A stretch of DNA of 64,000 nucleotides from Halocaridina rubra (Eukaryota; Arthropoda; Malacostraca; Decapoda; Atyidae), in contig JAXCGZ010011671.1 of assembly GCA_037179515.1 (NCBI GenBank), positions 1-64,000 of the forward strand, written 5' to 3'. Positions 56,111-64,000 of this stretch are shown one piece after another (positions within the stretch are counted from its first letter, which is position 1; the number at the start of each line of letters is the position of its first letter). Made by a program: the position numbers and the translations under genes. The notes under the pieces are model-generated. The model was not told where the DNA came from, ran no database searches, and saw nothing but the letters and a program-made list of their open reading frames with translations.

Positions 56111-59100
56111 TCAAGGCCCTAATTATGCGTTCTGATCTTTTCATGCATTACAAAATCTTAACTTTCAATATTCATTCTTTGAAGAAAAGATTTGTGGATA
56201 TTTTGCACTATGTTAAAAAAGAGAAACCAACATTTGTATGTCTGCAAGAAAGTTTGCACTCTCATCAGTTGTGCAACATAAGAGGCTATTCCAAATATTC
56301 GCTTGATAGTAAGCAAGGCCTCACCACTTATATTAGTAACTGCATTCCCCATCAGTTAATCGAAACCAGCACTAATCCAAGTAATGATGGTGAGGATAAC
56401 AAGAATGTCACATATATGCTTTTCAAAATAAATGTCAAAACCAATCCTTTTTATGTTTGTAATACATATATTGGAACTGATGCCTTTAATGAAGCAAAAT
56501 TACCACATCCCCTTATGTATGAGAACATTATATTCGCTGGAGATTTTAATGCAAGGCACAAAGAATTTGCAGAAACATCTGATAACATCTGTAATTACAA
56601 TGGCAGACGGCTCTATGAGTTTATTAGTGATAACAATTTTACCTTACTAGGACCACGTTTGCGTACCCACCTTAGAGGTGGTAGACTAGACTACATATTT
56701 TATCATGGTTTAGAATATGGGAAAGACTTTACTTGCAGAAGAATAGACGATCTATTGTCTGACCATTTTGCACTTGAGAGCACATTCCTACTCGATTCCG
56801 GCATTTGTCAAGCACATAAACGAAAGCAGATAAATATTCCTATTGAATTCGTTGCCCCTTTTCGCTCTTTTATGGCTTCTACATTTGAAAATATAGATAT
56901 TCAGACCATTACAGGCCAAGAAATCTATGATCTCTTAATAGAACGGATATATTTATTCCATAGAACTTACATACACAAGCCTAAACACAAGGCAATCAAG
57001 AAGAAAAACAATTGGACAGAAGATAACAAGCTAAACACATTTAAAAAACAGGTAGACAGTGCAGTTGATATGTATAAAAGGGACAACAATGCAACCACTC
57101 TTGAAAATCTGCTACTTACTCTACGAGAGTACCGTGAGCTTAAAAGTGATGTCCGAACTAAGCACTTTCAAAACTTCCTACAGTCTATCAATGCTCATAC
57201 GAGTAGTTCTAAAATCTGGCAGTCAATTAATGCTCTGGTTGGCAAAAACATCAGTGTGTCACAAACAAATGATTCCCAAACTCTTGCTGAAGAACTTCTC
57301 TTACAATACTCTAAGACATCTTCCTTTGAAAACCTTCCTTGCGATATTCAACAACGATTAAGAAATCTTGACTTTGAAAGAATGATGAACATAGAATTAT
57401 CCTGTGCAAGAACAATGGAAGAGGACAGATTCATTGACTACATAACCAAAAATGAGTTGGACTTTGCTCTCTCCCATGGGAAGAGCACCTCTCCGGGTGA
57501 GGATGGCATTACGTACCAAGTAATCCGAGATCTTAATGATGATATTTGTAATGGTATTAATCCAATTCAGTTTTTATTCAGCACTATTTATAATGAGGGC
57601 ACACTTCCAGAACAATGGAAAAAAAGCATTATTATTCCAATTCCAAAAAAAGAAAGTACAAAATTAAGACCTATCTCTCTGACATCCTGCTTCTGCAAAG
57701 TCTTTGAGAGAGTCATTCTTAACAGACTTGATTTCACACTCGAGGGAAAATTATCACATAATTTGTATGGATTTATGAAAGGAAAAAGTACCAAAGACTG
57801 TTTTGTAGAATTTATGAATGTTGAGCACTGCTCTGAAGTCACTGTTTTTCTAGATTTGCAAAATGCCTTTGATATTGCAAATAGAACCGTTATTTTGGAT
57901 CATTTAGCAACTTTAGGGGTCAAAGGTAAACTACTGCAACTAATTAGATGCTACCTAAGTAGTCGAACCTCTAAAGTGTACTATAAAGGATATCTTACTT
58001 CCAGCGAAAAGGAATTTACACTGGGAACTCCTCAGGGAGGAGTTCTGTCTCCCCTTCTCTTTAACATCTTAATGGATAAGCTTCTCAAGTCTCTCAGACT
58101 ACCAAATGATGAATGCACCATCATATGTTATGCAGACGACATATGTATAAGGGCACCTTCTGCCAATGATATGCAAATAATACTTAATGACTTTTCTCAA
58201 GTATCAAAAGACATTGGTCTTGTCATTTCAACTCCAAAAACAAAGTACTTTTCCAGTATCTCGCAAGAGCCTCACCTTGTATTAAGCAATCAAATGGTTA
58301 AGGTGTGCGAAAATCACAAATATTTGGGAATACCAGTTCCTTCTCCCCCTCACACAGAGTATGTCAAAGATTTGTGTGAAAGACTGCAACAGAGACTCAG
58401 ACCGTTAAAGCTTCTTGCCAATAGGGTATCTGGTGTTGGAATTAACATATGCCGAACTTTCTATCTCGCATATGTCAGGTCATTAGTCGACTATCACACC
58501 CTGCAGCTCTGTACTATGACTACCTCTATCTTAAGACCCCTAGAAAAAATTCAGAACAAAGCTATGAGGATTATTCTTGGCTGCCCTATGAGCACCAGAA
58601 TTATAAATATGCAACATGAATTAAACCTCCCACCTTTGATAGAACATATCAAACAGTCAGCTGTGATATTTGGAGTTAAACTAGCAAAATCAGCTCAGCC
58701 TCATCCATGTAATGCTGGTCATTTGCAAGGGCCGCAGTCAGCGCCAACAATCATTAAATCACTAATAAAAAGTAACATACAGTATGAAAGACAAATTCAC
58801 CCCAAAGTATTTAAGCTTATAACCAATGAGACAAAAAAACATAATGTAACACTCTTTACTGAGAGTGGTCCTGAACGATTAATAAATCCTTGCAAGAGGA
58901 TTGGGCCAGAAATTCTCTTTCCAATATTATCATCTGGTCCGAATGTTGCTCCAATTATTAAAAAACATCAATGGTTAGATGAAATTGAAGCCTTTATTGA
59001 AACTAGCTTCCCAACTAACAATGAAACACTCTGCATTTACACTGATGGGTCTCACACAAGCAGTGCAGGAGGGTCTGGGTGCAGCATTGTAGTTTATGAA

Positions 59101-59880
59101 AATTTTGAAGGGCAGCAAATATTTGACAAAGCACTGAGTATGCCAAAATGGTCATCAATCACCGAATGTGAAATTGTTGGTCTAAAACTTGCTATTGAAC
59201 ATGTTCTCAGTGCTAGAAGAAATGCTATCATATTCTGTGACTCGCAGAGTGCGCTTCTGTCACTGAGATCATTAAAAAGCTCCTACAAAACTCACATGGC
59301 TGAAATTCAAGAGGCTCTTATTGATTGCGCAAAACTTAAACTCCAAGTTAAGTTTTCATGGGTACCCTCCCATGTTGGGATAGTAGGTAATGAAAAGGCT
59401 GACAGGCTGGCAAAAATGGCAACTGAGAGTTCAGTGTCTGAATCTATAACCACACTGACTCAGTTTAAAACAATGTTGTATAATGAGATTATGGAAGAGC
59501 AAGAACTTTCTACACTCACACAACATGTAAGCAGCTGTTCGATCCAACATTATGAAAACTTCAGAAGGCTGAGACACAAATACAGCATGGGTAAAATGCT
59601 TACAGGTGACTGTGATAGAGTTGCTGCCCGTATAAGACTTGGTTATAGAAATATATGGGAGGTGAATTGCGAGAAAACTGGTAGAAAGCACCCAGAACAC
59701 TCAAAATGCCATTTATGTGAGTGTGAAGGGGGCAACAATTTAGTACACTACATTGCAGAGTGCACAAAGCTTAAGGACTTCAGACCTCTTGGTCTGAGCT
59801 ACTTTGAACTTTGTGTGCACTTTTGCAACCCAGAGAACTTATATCCTGTACTTAGTGTATACCCAACGTTGAAAATGTAA
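56050..59880 (+). CDS. ORF2 of I-group LINE: endonuclease, reverse transcriptase, RNase H, CCHC
   Basis: The open frame has 1,276 codons. The ATG at 56125 (MRSDLFMHYKILTFNIHSLK) or 56143 is the likelier start, because the preceding residues come from spacer repeats. Endonuclease: FVCLQESLHS, FAGDFNARHKEF, GRLDYIFYH, LLSDHFALES. RT: PIPKKESTKLRPISLTSC, FLDLQNAFD, LGTPQGGVLSPLLFNILMD, CYADDICIRA. RNase H: YTDGSHTSS, ITECEIVGLKLAIEH, FCDSQSALLSL and WVPSHVGIVGNEKADRLAK, so the catalytic D-E-D-D set is complete. The C-terminal knuckle CHLCECEGGNNLVHYIAEC follows. There is no stop or frameshift, so it is potentially functional. The RNase H domain places it in the I group rather than CR1. Confidence 0.92.
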   Translation: MTLVIVTVLITFVIITVILVIKALIMRSDLFMHYKILTFNIHSLKKRFVDILHYVKKEKPTFVCLQESLHSHQLCNIRGYSKYSLDSKQGLTTYISNCIPHQLIETSTNPSNDGEDNKNVTYMLFKINVKTNPFYVCNTYIGTDAFNEAKLPHPLMYENIIFAGDFNARHKEFAETSDNICNYNGRRLYEFISDNNFTLLGPRLRTHLRGGRLDYIFYHGLEYGKDFTCRRIDDLLSDHFALESTFLLDSGICQAHKRKQINIPIEFVAPFRSFMASTFENIDIQTITGQEIYDLLIERIYLFHRTYIHKPKHKAIKKKNNWTEDNKLNTFKKQVDSAVDMYKRDNNATTLENLLLTLREYRELKSDVRTKHFQNFLQSINAHTSSSKIWQSINALVGKNISVSQTNDSQTLAEELLLQYSKTSSFENLPCDIQQRLRNLDFERMMNIELSCARTMEEDRFIDYITKNELDFALSHGKSTSPGEDGITYQVIRDLNDDICNGINPIQFLFSTIYNEGTLPEQWKKSIIIPIPKKESTKLRPISLTSCFCKVFERVILNRLDFTLEGKLSHNLYGFMKGKSTKDCFVEFMNVEHCSEVTVFLDLQNAFDIANRTVILDHLATLGVKGKLLQLIRCYLSSRTSKVYYKGYLTSSEKEFTLGTPQGGVLSPLLFNILMDKLLKSLRLPNDECTIICYADDICIRAPSANDMQIILNDFSQVSKDIGLVISTPKTKYFSSISQEPHLVLSNQMVKVCENHKYLGIPVPSPPHTEYVKDLCERLQQRLRPLKLLANRVSGVGINICRTFYLAYVRSLVDYHTLQLCTMTTSILRPLEKIQNKAMRIILGCPMSTRIINMQHELNLPPLIEHIKQSAVIFGVKLAKSAQPHPCNAGHLQGPQSAPTIIKSLIKSNIQYERQIHPKVFKLITNETKKHNVTLFTESGPERLINPCKRIGPEILFPILSSGPNVAPIIKKHQWLDEIEAFIETSFPTNNETLCIYTDGSHTSSAGGSGCSIVVYENFEGQQIFDKALSMPKWSSITECEIVGLKLAIEHVLSARRNAIIFCDSQSALLSLRSLKSSYKTHMAEIQEALIDCAKLKLQVKFSWVPSHVGIVGNEKADRLAKMATESSVSESITTLTQFKTMLYNEIMEEQELSTLTQHVSSCSIQHYENFRRLRHKYSMGKMLTGDCDRVAARIRLGYRNIWEVNCEKTGRKHPEHSKCHLCECEGGNNLVHYIAECTKLKDFRPLGLSYFELCVHFCNPENLYPVLSVYPTLKM

Positions 59881-59884
59881 TTCT

Positions 59885-60171
59885 TTTACCCTCTTCTCCG
59901 TCTACATCTTTTCCCACATTTATGTGGGGTCGATGTTTCTGGTCAGTTTTCTCCATTTATTTCTGTCCCATACCTCATCACCCAACAAACCTTTAGACCT
60001 CAGATCATCATTGATGCAATCCATCCACCTACGCTTTGGTCTCCCTCTCCTTCTACCCTGTATATCCATTTCCATCACCCTCCTCCCAACATACTGTTCA
60101 TCCCTTCTAACGACATGACCATACCATCTTAGTCTACTTTCTTGTATATTATCTGATATTTCTATAACTTT
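59885..60171 (-). mobile_element. RTE-like LINE 3' fragment, antisense to ORF2
   Basis: The minus-strand translation from about 60171 to the stop at 59920 reads IQESRLRWYGHVVRRDE, then YVGRRVMEMDIQGRRRGRPK, then RRWMDCINDDL and WRKLTRNIDPT, the standard C-terminus of RTE-type reverse transcriptases. Its 3'UTR (CACATAAATGTGGGAAAAGA) reaches to just after the ORF2 stop. The long minus-strand frame upstream of 60171 is (GA)n and not protein. It lies between ORF2 and the poly-A of the I-group element. Confidence 0.85.
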
Positions 60172-60229
60172 GAAAAAAAAAAAAAAAAAAAGAGAGAGAG
60201 AGAGAGGGAGAGGGGTGGAGGGAATACCT

Positions 60230-60285
<56 letters not shown>
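60172..60285. repeat. poly-A, (GA)n and (CT)n compound tract
   Basis: An A-run of about 20 (probable LINE tail), then GA repeats, a short spacer GGGGTGGAGGGAATAC, then CT repeats with one slip. The GA and CT halves could pair as a hairpin. Confidence 0.9.
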
Positions 60286-60289
<4 letters not shown>

Positions 60290-60479
60290 GCCTTTTTATA
60301 TACATAAGCCACTTTTCCCCTTATAAGGTGAGTGGCTGAGTAAAGGAATAATGCTCTGACTTTCTGGGAAGAGAAAGTACAGAGAAGGGTTCTTTCATTC
60401 CCTTCGCTCCGCCCCACTTAGTCTACTCTTACGACACGCAGGGGAACATGGAGGAAGTATTCTAACCCCCTCCCTCAAG

Positions 60480-60610
60480 AGCTCATATGTATGTATATGT
60501 GTGTACATGTGTGCATGTATGTGTATATGTATATGTATGTGTATATGTATTTATATGTATATATGTATGTATATGTGTATATGTATATGTATGTGCATGT
60601 CTATATGTAT
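60480..60610. repeat. (ATGT)n-rich tract
   Basis: Imperfect ATGTATGTGTAT repeats; a similar but shorter tract is at 60930-60975. Confidence 0.8.
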
Positions 60611-60668
60611 CAATAATTACTACTTTTGATTCATAACTCTATCTATATACAAAAGCTGTAGTAATGAT

Positions 60669-60678
<10 letters not shown>

Positions 60679-60736
<58 letters not shown>

Positions 60737-60780
60737 TGATAATAATAATAATGATGATGATAATAATAATCATGATGGTG
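60679..60780. repeat. (TAA)n trinucleotide repeat
   Basis: A run of TAA/AAT with GAT interruptions. Confidence 0.95.
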
Positions 60781-61101
60781 GTAGCAATGGTTGTGATAAT
60801 AGTGATAATGGATTAATTGACGTAATCCTCTCTCACGTACATAATTTGAAGGGTGGAGAGGGGGAGAGGCTTTCAGTCTTTCTCTTTCTTTTCCTTCCAA
60901 ATTTATCCTCCATTATATGGCACTGTGTTTATGTGTATGTATGTATGTATGTTCAGGTTTATATGTGTACGTATATGCAATTAAGTACATGCACTTTCCT
61001 CTGCTGTGTTACCCTCAGATGACAATGATGTGTATGAGTATGCATGGATGTGTCTTTATCTGTAGTAAGGACGAATAACTCCTTTTGCTGAAATGAATAC
61101 C

Positions 61102-61229
<128 letters not shown>

Positions 61230-61286
61230 TGATATGTATGGCTATGAAGCCCCAGTGGTGTTTCTATTGCTCATCTAATTAATGCA

Positions 61287-61287
<1 letters not shown>

Positions 61288-61379
<92 letters not shown>

Positions 61380-61410
61380 ATGTATGTGTGTGTATATATA
61401 TATGTATGTA
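61288..61410. repeat. (TA)n-(TG)n microsatellite
   Basis: TA run to 61371, then GTGTGTGTATGTATGTGTGT and a short TA run. Confidence 0.95.
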
Positions 61411-62084
61411 CCTACTTATTATTCTAACCTGAAAATTGTTATTCTATATCTGCTTCAAATTGTCTGCAGTAGTACGGAATTTAAATGATAGCACTCAACA
61501 AGGGCTATTGAAAATATTGTCACAATGATTACTCTTCAAGTACTCTTCAATTATTACACTATATTTTATTATTAATTACTTGCTATGATATTTTAAATTA
61601 ATTGCAAATTCTATTAGTATGTTCTTTTTACATAACCACATAGATTGTAATGTTATCAACTGCAATATGACTGGGAGTGCCCATGTGCACATGTCCCCAT
61701 GTACAGTTATCTGAATAAATAAAAAAAAAAAAAATCTCTCTAGGGGACATTTTAATCATCCGCATTTTAATGTTGTTATGTACTTCTTGTTGCCTGTCGT
61801 ATGTAAGCAATAAAGCTTAGAATCAGCCATTGCTAAGCAATTACTTCATACTTAGGATAATGTTCCTTTTAAATCTTATGAAATTTAGGTTGTAATAGCA
61901 GTGGCTTGGTAAAAATGTTCAGCAAAAATTATTCTTTTATTTCTTAATAATATCTCAAGGTTTTGTAGCAATTTATCATGTGTTATGAATGGAATAACTC
62001 ATTACTTGGTATATTCTTATTGAATAATATATAAAAACTTTAAGAGGTGAAATAAAAGTTTTGCATTATGTCAGTATTGTATAC

Positions 62085-62087
<3 letters not shown>

Positions 62088-62140
<53 letters not shown>
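62088..62140. repeat. (GA)n microsatellite
   Basis: A pure GA run. Confidence 0.95.
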
Positions 62141-62142
<2 letters not shown>

Positions 62143-64000
62143 ATTTTAATGTGTAAGACTTCCATTACGTTTTATAAATGAGTTATGACTAGATTCATAC
62201 ATAAAGTATTTAGGTGTGGATACTGGCGTTTGGACTACTTTGAACCCGAGAGTACATATTATGCATATATATATGTGTGTGTGTGTGTGTGACCTGGATC
62301 CTAATATATAACCCTTTATGTGTCCTATTACGCTACCAAATATACCGCCGAAAGTATAAGAGTATAGAAAACAAAAACAACTCAGCTAATTGATGGAACT
62401 AAGGCATGAATACACTTTACCGAATGCCTATGTTTATTTTACTCTCTCCCCCAATCTCACTTGTGGCTTGTTTAGGGTTTTTCTTCACATTAATGCTATA
62501 TAGGTATCTACAGTTTTCAAATAACTATAGTATTGTTAGTAAAAACATGAAACAGTTTGCTGTTGACCGGGATTTGAACCTGTGACACTTCGTCCCTTGA
62601 TAGGGCCTTCTTATCATAGCGAAGAACCTTCCTAAGTTCGAATCCTTGTCATGGGCAAATACATGTATCATGTTTTCAGATATAATAATGTGCTTATTTG
62701 ATCACTGTAGAGGCCTACATAGCAGGTATTTGAAATAATTTGAAAGCAAAACACGAGGAAGGTTGCGAGAGTAAAATTTGTGTGCATGCGTGCGTGTGTT
62801 TAAATAAAAAATATTATACAGGGTTTGTTAACGTCATTTGTTTAGAAATTACGCTTTGACGTCCATTCTTAAGATCTTTACTTTTTAATTCCATTGGATA
62901 TTTCGTAACTTGATTTTTGAAGCTCAACATGTGAGAACTTAATCTTAACCTTGTCAGAATCTAGACTCGAGCTTAGGAAATCCCATACAATTAGTCTTCT
63001 TCAGTCCTGTTAGCTCGATGGAAATATATAGCAATATAAAAAATCTATTTGTGATCGCATAATATACCGCTATTTATTTGTGCTAGTGCACCCGCTTTGA
63101 AAACAGCAGGCTTTTATCTCTATATTTCTCTTATATTTTCAAGTATGTGACATTGGCTAAAAAGATATGGAACATCAGCATGCGCAGGAGCACCCTATCA
63201 GACTGGTTTTTAGTCGGCAAGGGACGATATAAAATACCCACTTACTAACCAATACCGTATCCCCCCTTACCCCCGTCTCGCAATATCCCATCTCCCACAC
63301 CTCAAAACCTCCGCCCAAATACACAAATACACACAGCTTAGTTTCATGACTGGGAGAATTGATTTGGATAGTTCACTAGTCTAGACTAGCGAATCTCAGA
63401 TTCGGGAATAGTTTCAGATAGATGCAATCCAACACTCGTATAGGACGGGTTTTGTTTGTGAAATTTTTTCGTAATGGCTGAGTCTTAACTTCCAGTGGCT
63501 TATTTGTGTGTGTATGTGTGTAATATTTTTAGGATATTCACCACTTTTAGGGAAAGGGCTACGTAGATGATGATCTCCCCCAGAATAAATACTGTTTAAC
63601 CCCAATTCTTCATCCATTATTTTTTAATAGAAAACTCTTAATTAGGGAATCTTCCAGGAACTCTCTCTCTACCGGTATGGATCTACGTCTTTGTTCAAGA
63701 TTGCCAGCTAAATGTTTACCTGAATGAACTATAGCGGTTTACCTATTTCCATGAACCTATTAAACATTTGACCAACAAATTTACCCGATAGTAATGCCCT
63801 CATTATTCTCTTGTTAGCAATTAATCTCATCAATGAATGTAGTAATGATTTAATGGGCCAATATTCTATAATACTATCTATAAGTCCCATGTGTCTGACC
63901 AAGTACCAAGTATTTGATATTAGGGAAATTTTATCCTAAAACCACTCTGGAAGAGATTGGATGTAGTAAGTGTAATAACTAGCCTATGGGAGTCGTAGTC
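62141..64000. other. no recognisable gene
   Basis: AT-rich unique-looking DNA with a short (GT)n near 62275-62290. A tRNA-like B box on the minus strand near 62566-62580 (GGTTCAAATCCCG) lacks a foldable partner. Nothing else is supported. Confidence 0.5.

Larger units (their letters stand above)
54300..60191 (+). mobile_element. I-group non-LTR retrotransposon, nearly complete, two ORFs
   Basis: The order is ORF1 (54453-55595), an inter-ORF spacer with tandem repeats, ORF2 (about 56125-59880), a 290-bp tail homologous in antisense to an RTE-like element, and an A-run of about 20 (60172-60191). Both ORFs are open over their full length. The 5' end is placed only approximately; the DNA before ORF1 contains (CA)n near 54335. 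No target-site duplication is discernible because GA repeats follow the tail. Confidence 0.75.

Noticed and set aside
60180..60417. N-terminal half of the minus-strand frame ending at 59920
   Set aside because: Only 59920-60171 is protein-like (RTE C-terminus); the rest is (GA)n and flanking DNA read through.
62555..62640. Possible tRNA gene on the minus strand
   Set aside because: Only a B-box-like GGTTCAAATCCCG is good; acceptor and anticodon stems do not pair.

Overview
This window is eukaryotic nuclear DNA, most probably from an arthropod and plausibly a decapod crustacean. It is AT-rich and intron-rich. About twenty long microsatellites, mostly (TA)n, (CT/GA)n and (TTA)n, break it up. 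It also carries non-LTR retrotransposons and tRNA-derived SINEs. The decapod assignment is an inference from protein similarity and repeat style; nothing in the sequence proves it.

1-25,400 (+ strand): the 3' portion of one large gene, a DOP1/Dopey homolog. I can place 17 coding segments from 374 to the stop at 25391, all with consistent reading phase. Together they encode roughly the last 2,345 residues of a protein whose human relatives have about 2,465. The first exons lie upstream of the window. One intron (7267-8521) must use a GC donor to keep frame. The longest intron (17688-24125) is 6.4 kb. Introns hold a SINE, a MITE-like element, a dispersed decayed repeat and a hairpin-forming inverted repeat.

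25,400-36,180: an intergenic stretch. It contains a five-copy minisatellite of about 160-200 bp, long (TA)n tracts, and the 3' end of a CR1/L2-like LINE on the minus strand.

36,180-36,865 (+ strand): a GC-richer promoter/5'UTR and the first coding exon of a PPTC7-type PP2C phosphatase. The exon ends in a consensus donor. No second exon is recognisable, so the rest of the window is probably its first intron (at least 27 kb) or beyond.

36,866-64,000: transposon- and repeat-rich DNA. It holds a 484-bp tandem duplication, a SINE insertion with a perfect 15-bp target-site duplication, and a CR1-like LINE with an open 940-codon EN-RT frame. A second, 5'-truncated copy of that LINE follows head-to-tail, and a third older remnant lies nearby. 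A nearly complete two-ORF LINE of the I group (gag-like ORF1; ORF2 with endonuclease, RT, RNase H and CCHC) follows; its 3' end seems to have absorbed an antisense piece of an RTE-like element before the poly-A. Both host genes and both long LINE ORFs lie on the + strand. I found no CRISPR array, operon, rRNA or intact tRNA gene.
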